From NCBI GenBank assembly GCA_905192745.1, contig CAJJLZ010000014.1, positions 1-64,000 on the forward strand: DNA of 64,000 nt, given 5' to 3'. Of this stretch, positions 24,551 through 34,109 are shown piece after piece (within the stretch, counting starts at the first letter, position 1; each line of letters opens with the position of its first letter). The notes beneath the pieces were generated by a model. That model saw nothing but the letters and a program-made list of their open reading frames with translations, was not told where the DNA came from and did no database searches. The DNA comes from an uncultured Oscillospiraceae bacterium (lineage in GTDB: Bacteria; Bacillota; Clostridia; Oscillospirales; Acutalibacteraceae). A program made the position numbers and the translations under genes.

Positions 24551-26737
24551 TCAGTCTTCAACCAAAATTTCAAACAGCCGCGCCGTATAGTTCTTCGGCA
24601 TCTGCACGGTAAGATGCCCGCTGTTCGCATTATATCGCCATTTGGCATCGCGGATATGAGTGGGAAAGCGCTGGGCTATCGACACCGTTTTCCCCGCCAA
24701 GCCCAGATCCATCTCAAAAACATCATCCGCCGCACCGTTGCGCCAGACCGCCAGCAGCATTCGCCGGGAGGCTTCATCCTCCAACGCCGCCGCCTGCCAG
24801 GATTGCAGATCTCCCACAGGCACATGGGGCGCCACCACTCGAGGATAAGCGCCGGCAAGAAAGGCGCGGTTTTGTTTGAACATCTCCACGCCTTCGCGCA
24901 ATACGGTCAGGTTCGCCTCATCCATGCAATCAATACGCCCGGAAAGATACATCAGTCCGCACATGCCGTTGATCACATTATACACGGTCTGTTCCGTATC
25001 AGCCATAGCGCGGCGATATTCCTCCGAGCAAAGATAGGCCGTGCAATCCACATTTTCAAAGGGAGCCGGCCAGGGATAACACCACACCCCCAGCTGTTCC
25101 GGTAAGATATTGCACAGGCACCCGGTGATGACGGACGGGCAACGGCGATAATCCACTTGATCGGAAAAACTGTTGATATCCACATGCTGCAACGTTTTAT
25201 AATCGCCGCGCATGCCGCCGGAAGCACATCCCTCCAACGTTACCTCCGGATGAGCAAGGCGTACCTCGTCCAACAACATATAAAAGGCGTCAATATTCCT
25301 CCGCAAGCCTTCGGCCGCGGAATCGGCCAGGTTGTCGGCGCCGATTCCCGTGCTCAGGTTATAGTCATTTTTGAAAAAGGTAACGCCCATACCGATCAGC
25401 CGTTCCAACACGTTCCGGATATGTACACGCACCTGCGGATCGGTAAAATTCAGGAAGGTGCGCATACCGCCCTCTACCCGTTTCCCGTTGCGCATCAAAA
25501 AGCAACTGTCCGGCTTGGCATACCACCGGGCCGTATCGCTGCATACCTCGATCTCCGTCCAGAGGCCGGCCCGCATCCCCTTCCTGCGGATCTGATCCAA
25601 AATTCCTTGCAGGGTCATCTCACCGAAGCGGCGCTCTCCGGGCAGCCAGTCGCCGAAATCTCCCGACCAGTGCCGCCCTGGCTCAGTAAACCATCCGGAA
25701 TCAATGCAGAACACCTCCGCACCCAGCTCCGCGGCCCGGTCAATAAGGGGAAGCAATAATTCATCGGTAGGGGCGCCCCAGATACAATTCATATAATCAT
25801 TGAACACCAAAGGGCGAGGGCCGGCGGGAGCCAGTGTGCGGCGATATCTGGTCAACTCCCGCAACACATCATTCCAGCTTCCCTGCAGGCATCCCACGGC
25901 AGCGCAGTCTGCCGTGTAGCGTTCTCCGGGCTGCAGCGTATGATGCCAGCCCCCTACGTTTTCATCCGCGGCATCGGCCAGCAGATACAGCCCGCCCTTC
26001 TGATAATTCCCGCTGTATCCCAGCTCCAGGCTCCAGCTTCCCGCTGTCTCCAACTGCACATACCAGAAGGAATTGCTCTCGGTGTCTTCAATAACCATTA
26101 CAGGGGCAAAGCAGGAAGTGGGGAAGCTGCCCACTGACTGGATGGAGGCACTGCATCCGCACCAGATCACAGAGCCCTTATACAGCCCCATTTCCTCAAG
26201 CGAAGAGGTTTGCCACTGTCCCTCTCCATGCCAGGTCTGACGGCAGTAATGCACCCTGATTCTTTGCGGGTCGAATACATCCCGCAGACCGCCCAGACAT
26301 AAACCCTGCAAAAAAGCGCTGGACAGGAAGCGGATATCCACCGGCTCTCCGCCGATATTTTCCGCCGCAGTATGTACCCGCAGCACCGCCGTCTCAGGCA
26401 CAGCCTCTACGGTGACCGCCAGACGCAGCTTTTTCCGCGGCAAAACATAGGTGGCGACCAGCCGCAAATTCTCCTGCACAAGATGTTCCAGCTTCAGTTC
26501 CGACATCAGGGCATAAGAGGCGTGCGTCGTGGTATGCAAACCGCCGGCCGCTTCTCCCGATACAGCCAGATTGACCAGCGGGCGGGCAATGTGCTCCCCT
26601 TCCAACGGTATCGAAGACGGCTGGAAGGCACAAAGGGCGAACTGATCCTCTGTCCGCAAAAAATGCAGCGTCATTTGATGATGTTCCAAAGTGTATGTGT
26701 TTTCGCAAGTCATCGGAGTGTTCATCTTTTTCCTCAC
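24551..26737 (-). CDS. GH36-type alpha-galactosidase (or alpha-N-acetylgalactosaminidase)
   Basis: A 728-residue glycoside hydrolase, full family length, with an N-terminal beta-sandwich (about 1-290) and a TIM barrel. The nucleophile is Asp458 in FFKNDYN (454-460) and the acid/base is probably Asp526 in SFSDQVD. The motifs FCIDSGWF and EGCASGGMR also fit GH36. It has no signal peptide, so it should act on imported oligosaccharides. Its start overlaps the stop of the araC-type gene (ATGA); an in-frame ATG at 26725 is also possible. It is the last gene of the locus. Confidence 0.9.
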   Translation of the reverse strand: MRKKMNTPMTCENTYTLEHHQMTLHFLRTEDQFALCAFQPSSIPLEGEHIARPLVNLAVSGEAAGGLHTTTHASYALMSELKLEHLVQENLRLVATYVLPRKKLRLAVTVEAVPETAVLRVHTAAENIGGEPVDIRFLSSAFLQGLCLGGLRDVFDPQRIRVHYCRQTWHGEGQWQTSSLEEMGLYKGSVIWCGCSASIQSVGSFPTSCFAPVMVIEDTESNSFWYVQLETAGSWSLELGYSGNYQKGGLYLLADAADENVGGWHHTLQPGERYTADCAAVGCLQGSWNDVLRELTRYRRTLAPAGPRPLVFNDYMNCIWGAPTDELLLPLIDRAAELGAEVFCIDSGWFTEPGRHWSGDFGDWLPGERRFGEMTLQGILDQIRRKGMRAGLWTEIEVCSDTARWYAKPDSCFLMRNGKRVEGGMRTFLNFTDPQVRVHIRNVLERLIGMGVTFFKNDYNLSTGIGADNLADSAAEGLRRNIDAFYMLLDEVRLAHPEVTLEGCASGGMRGDYKTLQHVDINSFSDQVDYRRCPSVITGCLCNILPEQLGVWCYPWPAPFENVDCTAYLCSEEYRRAMADTEQTVYNVINGMCGLMYLSGRIDCMDEANLTVLREGVEMFKQNRAFLAGAYPRVVAPHVPVGDLQSWQAAALEDEASRRMLLAVWRNGAADDVFEMDLGLAGKTVSIAQRFPTHIRDAKWRYNANSGHLTVQMPKNYTARLFEILVED

Positions 26738-27663
26738 TCTTCAATTTTGTTGGTATATTCCGGTGAATAGAAAACCCGCATATTGTCGTTGGCTTCATTG
26801 GTGCGGTATTCACGAGGGGTGACATTCATCATCCGTTTAAACATATAAGCAAAATTCTGGCGGTTGTTGAAGCCTGATTCTGCCGCGATCTTCTCAATGG
26901 ACAATTCCGAATTCAGCAGAAGGTAGCAGGCCCGCTCGATCCGCACCTTATTTACATAGCTCATCAGTGAAAAGCCGATATTCTCTTTAAAAATCCGCTG
27001 AAGATAGCTGCAGTGAATGCCGGCGTAATCGGCAATTTCCTCCACCGTAATATCGTTGCAGAAATGAGCGTCGATATATTCCAGCGCCCTTTTCACATAG
27101 GAATACAGCGAACCGGATTGGCGGCGCTCTTTATAGCAGCGGCCGACGGCGATCCAAAACTGTGCCAGAAGCAGATTGCGCATATACCCGCTCTCGGTAT
27201 CCTGCCGCACCTCGGACAACTGCAATTCCTGATGGATGGAATGGATAATCTTCTGCACGTCGTGGTTATCCACAATTTTCAGATACGGCTGAGCATCTTT
27301 CATCATGCGGGTAAGCCCCTCGCTGACCGCACATAGCTGCCCCATATTAAATGTGGTCATATTGTCGTGGTTGACTTCCATCTCCAGATTGAGAATGCGC
27401 GCCTCCCCGCCGGCGGGAATCAGCAAGGAATGCGGCGCTTCGGAATCGATCACAATCATTTCTCCCAGCCGGATCGGCATCGCTTTCCACTTTTCCTTAC
27501 AGCGCATCTCGATGAAAAAACTGCCGGATACGGCATACATCACCTCAATGCGTTTATGCGAATGGCGCTTCATCCGGTAAGAAGGAAAGTTTTCCGCATA
27601 ATAACCCTGCAGCGTAAACCAGGACGTTTTGCCCACGGTACTGTATAACGAAAGACTCGACAT
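26734..27663 (-). CDS. AraC-family transcriptional regulator
   Basis: A 309-residue regulator with an N-terminal cupin-like sensor domain (about 10-130; HSHKRIEVMYAVSGSF) and two C-terminal helix-turn-helix units (about 205-300). These include ITVEEIADYAGIHCSYLQRIFK and IAAESGFNNRQNFAYMFKR, ending in TPREYR. It probably senses a sugar from this locus and controls the operon it is in. GGAGGAG precedes the ATG. It is coupled to the downstream GH36 gene. Confidence 0.92.
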   Translation of the reverse strand: MSSLSLYSTVGKTSWFTLQGYYAENFPSYRMKRHSHKRIEVMYAVSGSFFIEMRCKEKWKAMPIRLGEMIVIDSEAPHSLLIPAGGEARILNLEMEVNHDNMTTFNMGQLCAVSEGLTRMMKDAQPYLKIVDNHDVQKIIHSIHQELQLSEVRQDTESGYMRNLLLAQFWIAVGRCYKERRQSGSLYSYVKRALEYIDAHFCNDITVEEIADYAGIHCSYLQRIFKENIGFSLMSYVNKVRIERACYLLLNSELSIEKIAAESGFNNRQNFAYMFKRMMNVTPREYRTNEANDNMRVFYSPEYTNKIEE

Positions 27664-27692
27664 GCGTTTCTCCTCCTGCCGTACTGAGCGGA

Positions 27693-29186
27693 TCAGCCGT
27701 GCCGCGTTTGTTCCAGAGCCTTCCCCAGCCGGATACGCACCTCTTCAAAGTGATCCTCATCGGTATTGTATTCGGTTAGGGATGTCGTCACCCGGCCAAT
27801 GATGTCGTCTACAAAATCACGGCCCAGCCGTTCTTCCGCCATTTTTAAATATTCGAAATCTTCAATTCCATCCCGCACGCATTCCAGCCGGAAGGAGGGC
27901 AGCGGCCCTTCCGGCCCCGGGTAAAAGAGCGAACCGTCTCCGTAGAGATCCGGGTCAATCTCCTTGACCGTGGCCATATCCGTCCAAGGATTCGACGTGC
28001 CGGTTTCTTTGACCCACCAGTCGGTTGACCAGTACAAAAGACCTTCCACATGCTTTTGCATCTGCTGCCAGAACAGCAGCCGGTGCTGGATGCCTTCCAT
28101 GGTGATGTGCAGATTGCAATAGGGCGCCCGCGGTCCGCAGCACACATACCACCACACGGTTTCACCGACCGCCTGCCGCGCCCTCATTTTAGTCCCCAGC
28201 GAGTTGTCCGGCCCGCGGCCAATCTTATCCCACGCGTTGAGATCGTCCCATGTGTTGGATTCCGGGCACCATATCCGCACCTTGCCGGTCATGCTCTCCA
28301 CCGCATGCAGCCGGATATCAAACTGCGGATTCATATAAAAGGGAATCACTTGCCGGAAGTTGGGTTCCAAACGGTTCAGTCGGGCGCTGATCTGTTCCAT
28401 CCTCTCATAAGACGCCTTACCGCTGGGTTCGTCCAGCGCATAAAAATACGCTTTGGAAAACCACTCCCGCTTCTGCCGCAGTTTACCAAAATATTGATTG
28501 AGCTCCTCATCGGTTTCCGCCAGCGGAATCCTAAATCCGGTCACCCGGGGATCGTCCATATAGGCGTCCGCCTTGTCGGAGCGGATATCCTCCGGCAGCT
28601 CATATGCGGAGATTTTATGGGCAAGCAGCGACTCGTAATATTTCGCATACATAGCGCGGCTCTCGGCAGAATCCTTTTCTAAACCGTAAAACTCCTCCAG
28701 CACATCCTGCCGAAGCCCAAAAGCGGTCTGGCAGCTGGGCGCGGCCGGAAGCACGAAATCCCATACCGTGACTGTCAGCGGGTACACAAGCTTCGCGCCG
28801 TCCTCCGCCGCCACTTCCGCGCTTCCCGCGTATTCTCCGGGCGCGTTTTCCGCTTCTGTATGAATACGCCATAGCAGCGCTTTGGCCTCCCCCGCCTTGA
28901 GCTGCAGGGTGCCCCCCGCCGGACGAAGGGGGTCCGCCCATACGCCATGGCTCCCCGCCTGCAGGTACAGCACCTCAAATACATCCGCTTTCAATGCTTC
29001 GCCGGCCGCGTTGACTACCGGCGAAAAATTCAGCCTCACGGTACTGTCTGCTTCCGCCCGGAGCACCAACTGGCACGCCTCTCCTTCCCGTCTGGCCGCA
29101 TAAATATGCGCCGCCGGACGCTGACAGGGCGTCTCGTCCGGAAATACCTTGTGTATGCTTTTTTCAAACCATCCCTGAATAACCAT
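27693..29186 (-). CDS. GH123-like (DUF4091) putative glycoside hydrolase
   Basis: A 497-residue protein with an N-terminal beta-sandwich (about 25-145) and a TIM barrel with the C-terminal DUF4091 signature. The Asp-Glu pair in FYALDEPSG (Asp252, Glu253) matches the catalytic pair of GH123, which uses the substrate's acetamido group. The product is cytosolic (no signal peptide). GH123 members known to me act on beta-N-acetylgalactosaminides, but DUF4091 proteins are broader, so the substrate is open. The ATG at 29186, behind AAAGGAGGAAG, is preferred to a longer frame with no site. Confidence 0.8.
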   Translation of the reverse strand: MVIQGWFEKSIHKVFPDETPCQRPAAHIYAARREGEACQLVLRAEADSTVRLNFSPVVNAAGEALKADVFEVLYLQAGSHGVWADPLRPAGGTLQLKAGEAKALLWRIHTEAENAPGEYAGSAEVAAEDGAKLVYPLTVTVWDFVLPAAPSCQTAFGLRQDVLEEFYGLEKDSAESRAMYAKYYESLLAHKISAYELPEDIRSDKADAYMDDPRVTGFRIPLAETDEELNQYFGKLRQKREWFSKAYFYALDEPSGKASYERMEQISARLNRLEPNFRQVIPFYMNPQFDIRLHAVESMTGKVRIWCPESNTWDDLNAWDKIGRGPDNSLGTKMRARQAVGETVWWYVCCGPRAPYCNLHITMEGIQHRLLFWQQMQKHVEGLLYWSTDWWVKETGTSNPWTDMATVKEIDPDLYGDGSLFYPGPEGPLPSFRLECVRDGIEDFEYLKMAEERLGRDFVDDIIGRVTTSLTEYNTDEDHFEEVRIRLGKALEQTRHG

Positions 29187-29328
29187 ACTTCTTCCTCCTT
29201 TGGTTTTTTCTCTTTTTTCTTTCTCTTTGTCCCGCCGCATGGCGTTCCGCCAAGAATTCTGCTTTTGGATCCATATCAACCGCACCGTTCGCTTTTCCGG
29301 CCCATTTTTGACTTTCCTTCTGTGCCGA

Positions 29329-30252
29329 TTATTCCACAATGCCGCTGCGTTCGATACTGGCCATAAATTTACGCTGCATAAACAGATAGAATATCAGCAG
29401 CGGCAGGGTCGCCAGCGCCGTGCCCGCCATGACTACACCCTCATGATAGGTAAACTGCATCTCCGCCATCCAAGGCTGGTCGGAAGTCGCCAGAGACTGA
29501 ATCAGGGAATACATGGACGGCAGCGACTGTGGCAGCAGCCACTCCGACTGGCGGGAAATATAGATAGAGGATTCAAAAAATTCATTCCAATGCCACACCA
29601 CTGACAGCACCATGCATACCACGATGGTGGCGCCGGCCGTAGGCAGCGCTATGCGGAAAAAAGTACGGATTGGCCCGCAGCCGTCGATTTCCGCCGCCTC
29701 CTCCAGCACCCGCGGCAATTTGATAAACTGCTGGCGGAACAGGAAGATGAACAACCCGCCCCGCAGGCCATAGCCAAGAAAAGTGGGCAATAAAATTGGC
29801 CAGTAGGAATCCGCCATATTGAGGTTGACCCAGGTGATATACTGCGGGACAATCAGCGTTTGTACCGGCACCACAATGGACAGGACCACCACGGCGAACA
29901 TCAGGCTGCGGCCCGCAAAACGAAACCGGGCAAAGCCGTAGGCCACAAAAGAACAAACGAGCACATGACCGATCGTACCGACCCCCGCTACAAAAATCGT
30001 GTTCAGGCCACTGTGTACAAAGTCCAGCGCCTGCGCCGCCAAGCGATAGTTTTCCGGCGAAAAATCCTTGGGAAACCACTTGACCGTAGGATTGATCAGG
30101 TCATTATAAGACTTGAAAGAGGTAGACAGCATATAAAGATAGGGATACAAGAACACAAAAGCCAGACCAAAAAGCAGTACATAGACGAACAGCGCATACA
30201 GTCCATGATTTGCTTTTGCGAACCAGTGCGCGGAGTGCGTCTGCTTTTTCAT
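29329..30252 (-). CDS. Carbohydrate ABC importer permease (MalG type)
   Basis: A 307-residue permease with six membrane segments. The MalG-type ATPase-docking loop reads EEAAEIDGCGPIRTFFRIALP, followed by the usual WNEFFE stretch. The third of three closely spaced in-frame ATGs (30252) is chosen because AAAGG lies 9 bases before it. It pairs with the upstream permease gene; a second pair lies upstream in the same operon. There is no ATPase gene in the locus. Confidence 0.9.
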   Translation of the reverse strand: MKKQTHSAHWFAKANHGLYALFVYVLLFGLAFVFLYPYLYMLSTSFKSYNDLINPTVKWFPKDFSPENYRLAAQALDFVHSGLNTIFVAGVGTIGHVLVCSFVAYGFARFRFAGRSLMFAVVVLSIVVPVQTLIVPQYITWVNLNMADSYWPILLPTFLGYGLRGGLFIFLFRQQFIKLPRVLEEAAEIDGCGPIRTFFRIALPTAGATIVVCMVLSVVWHWNEFFESSIYISRQSEWLLPQSLPSMYSLIQSLATSDQPWMAEMQFTYHEGVVMAGTALATLPLLIFYLFMQRKFMASIERSGIVE

Positions 30253-30284
30253 TGTCATCATCCTTTCGCAAAGCCTGCCTGTAT

Positions 30285-31199
30285 TCAGCTTTTTTCGCTG
30301 ACGTTGCTGACAAAATGCCGCATGATCAAAAAGATCAGCCCAACCAACAAAATGACAAACAGGAAATAGAACCAACTCATCGCCGAAGCAAATTCAAATT
30401 GTGAGGGACCTTCAAAGCCAATCTGATAAATATACGCAACAACGGGGTTGGAAGCATCGGTAAAAGAATCCACCACCGTATAAATCAAATTAAGCAGAAT
30501 AATCGGCGCCATCATCGGCAGTGTGATCAGCCAGAAAATCTCCCATTCGGTTGCCGAATCCACCCGTGCCGCCTCATACAGCGAGTTGGAAATACTTTGC
30601 AGGCCGGCCAGATAAATAATGATCTGTACACCGGATTTCCATAAAATGATGGTGATCTTGCTCAAAAAGTTCTGAATAAAGCCAGTGACAGAAGGACCGA
30701 GATACAACGTAAGCTGATCCGGAAGAAGGAGGCCGCGTGCCACCTCCATCGCATCGGCGTCCACTTTTTGCCCCAGCAGCTGCTGCATAATAAAACCGGT
30801 GCCAAGCATTACCGGCAGGAAAAAGGTGGCGCGGAATAAGCCACGGCAGCGGATATCCCGGTTGAGCAGCAACGCAATATACATGGCGAACACATTGATC
30901 AGCGGCGTGTTCAGCAGTGTTTCCCGGATCGTCTCCAAATAGGTCGGCACAAAGGTGACATCCTCCATCAACGCGCGCACATAGTTGGCCAGGCCTACAA
31001 ACTGCAGTTTGTTTTCCGTTACGTTGATAATTTCGGAAAAGCTGATCACAATCGAATACAGAATCGGATAGGCAAAAACCAGCACCGTGCCGACCAGCCA
31101 TGGGGCGATAAACACATAGCCATAAAAGCCCTTTCTGCGTGTAAGCGAAAGGCCCCGCCGGTTCCCTGAACGTAATGTCACGGTTAATCCCCCTTTCAT
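30285..31199 (-). CDS. Sugar ABC importer permease (MalF type)
   Basis: A permease of about 304 residues with six membrane segments. The docking loop reads YEAARVDSATEWEIFWLITLPMM, a good EAA motif. The ATG at 31199 overlaps the stop of the DUF5696 gene (ATGA). A GTG at 31181 has a better ribosome site (GGGGGA) and may be the real start, giving 298 residues. It is the partner of the following MalG-type permease. Confidence 0.88.
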   Translation of the reverse strand: MKGGLTVTLRSGNRRGLSLTRRKGFYGYVFIAPWLVGTVLVFAYPILYSIVISFSEIINVTENKLQFVGLANYVRALMEDVTFVPTYLETIRETLLNTPLINVFAMYIALLLNRDIRCRGLFRATFFLPVMLGTGFIMQQLLGQKVDADAMEVARGLLLPDQLTLYLGPSVTGFIQNFLSKITIILWKSGVQIIIYLAGLQSISNSLYEAARVDSATEWEIFWLITLPMMAPIILLNLIYTVVDSFTDASNPVVAYIYQIGFEGPSQFEFASAMSWFYFLFVILLVGLIFLIMRHFVSNVSEKS

Positions 31200-33460
31200 C
31201 GCTGTGTCCCGTCCGGGAGACACACCGTATAATCCTGCGGAGCAACGGTCACGCCGTCCACCTCGCGCGGCACGGTATCGTAGTTGACATACACACGGGA
31301 GTTGTCCGCATAAACCACTTTTTTCAGCATATCATCCACAGAAATATGTTCCCGGATTTCCTGATTCCACAGGCCATCCATTTTCCGGCTATATTCCTCA
31401 ACCGCCTTGTGCATCGATTCCTTCAGGCCTTCATAGCGGGAGGAAAACACCGTAGTCACATAAGAATCCTTCAGTTTCACCGGGTCGCCGCCGGTCACAA
31501 GATAGTAGGGTACGCTGCCGTATTCGGCCCAGCGGAGCTGCTGCGCCCGTTCATCGCAGGACATATTCGCGGCAATATGCGAACAATAGGGGATGCTGCC
31601 ATGCACCACCAATTGATAAAAGGGAATGGCTTCGTCAAGCAGCGGATCACCGGAGCCGGAATCCGCCACATTAAAGAGAAAATCCGCACAGGAAAGCAGG
31701 TATGCGTTGCCGTTTTGTACGGCGGCTATTCCCATCTGCTCTTTCACCGCCTCGGTTATCTGCACATAGGCAGCCATGGTATCCATACGGGTCATATTGC
31801 CGGTCTTGCTGTAATCATCATAAAGAAAACGCCCCAGTTCCTCCAGCGCAAGACCGGACCCCCAGTCCTTATATTTCGGAAGCAATTGTTGGGTGAGCTT
31901 TGTCAGCTGGCTGTAGGCATTGAGAAAATATTCTTCTCCCAGCTTATCCGCCACCGGCAGTCCATCCGCGCTGTAAACAGATTCCTTGTTTTTGGAGAAG
32001 CCCCCCACGCCTTCAAATCCACGGGTAAAATTTTCGGACAGCAGAAGATGGATTCCGTTCTCGGAAGAAAACCGGTTCAGCTCCTCCAGCCCTTTGGCAC
32101 CGCCCACGCTTCCGGAGGGCGCGCTGTGGGCAGGATATTGGCCGTAGCCCTCTTTCTGCCAGCCCAGCAGACTGGCAATCAGTCTCACATTCTCCGTCTG
32201 AAGATCCTCCATAATCGAACGGCAGGTCTTAAAATCCGTCATCACGACCTCGTTTTCCCACAGCATGGTCTGCTCGCGCGCCTCAACCAGAATCTCGGTG
32301 TATACCGGCGCCGTTTCCTCCTCCAGCAGCGGAGAGGCCGAAAGGCGGCCGCTGCTTTTCAGGTAGCGGCGGATAGCTCCGGCCATACCGGAATAGTCCG
32401 CATCTTCTCCCTGCAGGAAAAAATACTTGACCTGCAGATCACCGGTACGCCGCTCCTGCTCAATGGCAAATTCCTCCGAGCCGTCGGGCGTCTGAAAGCT
32501 GTAGGTTTTCCGATAGGTGATGCCCGCATTCAGGCTGTTTACCAGATAACCATACCCACTGGGCAGAAGCTGGATATACCCATTATCGTCCCCCTGACTG
32601 ACATAGCCCACCAGAGCGTTCTGCCCCTTTACCACGCCAAATGCAGGCAGCGAAATATTTTTGTGTCCCTGTGCTACGCTGGAAGTGACGTCCGCATAAT
32701 CCAAAAGCACCGGGCTGTAAATATCTTTATGGATCTGCTTGGGAATATCCGATACCGATTCTTTGTACCGGTAAATCATGCCGGATCCATCCGGATATAC
32801 CATATATCCCTCTTCGCTGTTATCGGCCGCGCCCAGCATCGGCAGGAGATCCGCCGACACCAGCCGGTATCCCCCTGTTTCCTCCAGCCCGTCCTGCGGA
32901 ATCCGGGCGTTGAGTCCCTCTCCATCCAGCCAGATTTCAACGGTCATTGCCATCGCAATATCCGGAAAGGAAGCATGCAGGCTGACACCGTTCTCCAATT
33001 TCTCCGCCCGGATATTCACCCCCTCATCATGGGAACGGACAGTACTGGTGATTCCTTCCGCATCGGTATACACGATTTGAAAAAGGGTGGCCAGACCGCG
33101 GGCAAGAGCCTCGTCCGCCTCATAGGCGTAAGCGGATGGATCAAAAGCCGAAGACCATATAAAATCGTTGTGTTTATCCCGGATCTGTACCGCCACAGCT
33201 GCCGGATCGTACAGCAGCTCCAATTGATCGTTTGCGCCAACTGCTGTCAGCGCTTCCTCCTGAATTTCTTCCCCCGTATAGACCGGCGCGGCCTCCGGGC
33301 AATAGACATCCTTCAGCGCCCCTTCGGGGATGCGTACCGATGAACCCGGGATTACCCACAGCAGCACCGCCAACACGGCGGCTGCCGCTGCTCCGGCACC
33401 GACCGCGATCCAGCGTTTCCTTCCCTTCACGATTTCGGACACTCCTTTCGCGCCGCTCAT
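31196..33460 (-). CDS. Membrane-anchored DUF5696 protein (glycoside hydrolase-like, uncharacterised)
   Basis: A 754-residue protein with one N-terminal membrane segment (about 16-38) and a large extracellular part. I recognise it as DUF5696, a family found in Firmicutes carbohydrate ABC loci beside YIP1 and NHL proteins. The beta-rich first half (YMVYPDGSGMIYRYKE) is followed by a barrel-like half (LLGWQKEGYGQYPAHS, HLLLSENFTRGF). This looks like a sugar hydrolase, though no activity is known to me. ATGA overlap with the YIP1 gene supports 33460; a GTG at 33430 behind AAAGGAG is an alternative. Confidence 0.75.
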   Translation of the reverse strand: MSGAKGVSEIVKGRKRWIAVGAGAAAAAVLAVLLWVIPGSSVRIPEGALKDVYCPEAAPVYTGEEIQEEALTAVGANDQLELLYDPAAVAVQIRDKHNDFIWSSAFDPSAYAYEADEALARGLATLFQIVYTDAEGITSTVRSHDEGVNIRAEKLENGVSLHASFPDIAMAMTVEIWLDGEGLNARIPQDGLEETGGYRLVSADLLPMLGAADNSEEGYMVYPDGSGMIYRYKESVSDIPKQIHKDIYSPVLLDYADVTSSVAQGHKNISLPAFGVVKGQNALVGYVSQGDDNGYIQLLPSGYGYLVNSLNAGITYRKTYSFQTPDGSEEFAIEQERRTGDLQVKYFFLQGEDADYSGMAGAIRRYLKSSGRLSASPLLEEETAPVYTEILVEAREQTMLWENEVVMTDFKTCRSIMEDLQTENVRLIASLLGWQKEGYGQYPAHSAPSGSVGGAKGLEELNRFSSENGIHLLLSENFTRGFEGVGGFSKNKESVYSADGLPVADKLGEEYFLNAYSQLTKLTQQLLPKYKDWGSGLALEELGRFLYDDYSKTGNMTRMDTMAAYVQITEAVKEQMGIAAVQNGNAYLLSCADFLFNVADSGSGDPLLDEAIPFYQLVVHGSIPYCSHIAANMSCDERAQQLRWAEYGSVPYYLVTGGDPVKLKDSYVTTVFSSRYEGLKESMHKAVEEYSRKMDGLWNQEIREHISVDDMLKKVVYADNSRVYVNYDTVPREVDGVTVAPQDYTVCLPDGTQR

Positions 33461-34068
33461 AGGCGAAGTTCTTTAACGATTTCCACTGCAAAATTGACTA
33501 CCTGACTGATCAGCGCCACTACCAGCATCACCGCCGCTGCCAGAATCAGCATCAGCATCACGCTGAGCAGGGCAATAAACAGAGCGCGTCCCAAATGGAT
33601 ATCGTTAAGGCTTTTGAGGGCAGTAAACAGCAGCAGAAGCACCCAGATCAGCACAATCATAGACAGGGTGTCGAACAGCGCCGCCTCTCCCGTGGACACC
33701 ATATGGGACAGGGCCGTCAACAGCGGTGTAATCACAATATACGGCACCAGACAATAGCTGCAGGCCGTCAAATTTTCCGTCAGCTTGGTTTCGCCGCTCA
33801 TAATGGACAGGATGGCATAGCTGCACAATACCCATGCCAGAAAAGGCACCAGCAAAATGCCTGTTTCATACAGCAGATTGGCATCCTGCGGCCGTATGCT
33901 TGCCACCGTAAAACTGGTCGTGTACACACCCGCAACCCGAACCAGCAGAGCCAACCCGACCAAAATCAACACGGGAAGCGGACGAAAGCCGTCACGCCGG
34001 CGCTTAATCAGCGCACAGGCTTTCACCGGATAAAAGAACATCAATACCCCAAGCTTTAAATCATCCAT
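33457..34068 (-). CDS. YIP1-family membrane protein
   Basis: A 203-residue protein with five hydrophobic segments and the YIP1-like start FFYPVKACALIKRRRDGFRPLPVL. YIP1 proteins recur next to NHL-repeat and DUF5696 genes, but their task in bacteria is unknown. The ATG at 34068 has AAAGGAG 8 bases upstream; the longer frame has no site. It overlaps the next gene by four bases. Confidence 0.78.
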   Translation of the reverse strand: MDDLKLGVLMFFYPVKACALIKRRRDGFRPLPVLILVGLALLVRVAGVYTTSFTVASIRPQDANLLYETGILLVPFLAWVLCSYAILSIMSGETKLTENLTACSYCLVPYIVITPLLTALSHMVSTGEAALFDTLSMIVLIWVLLLLFTALKSLNDIHLGRALFIALLSVMLMLILAAAVMLVVALISQVVNFAVEIVKELRL

Positions 34069-34109
34069 ACATTGTCTCCTTTTACCACAAGCCATCGGCT
34101 TCCAAAAAT

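Noticed and set aside
31175..33343. Plus-strand 722-codon frame opposite the DUF5696 gene
   Set aside because: No ribosome site and His/Arg-rich random composition; the minus strand has coherent family features and gene overlaps.
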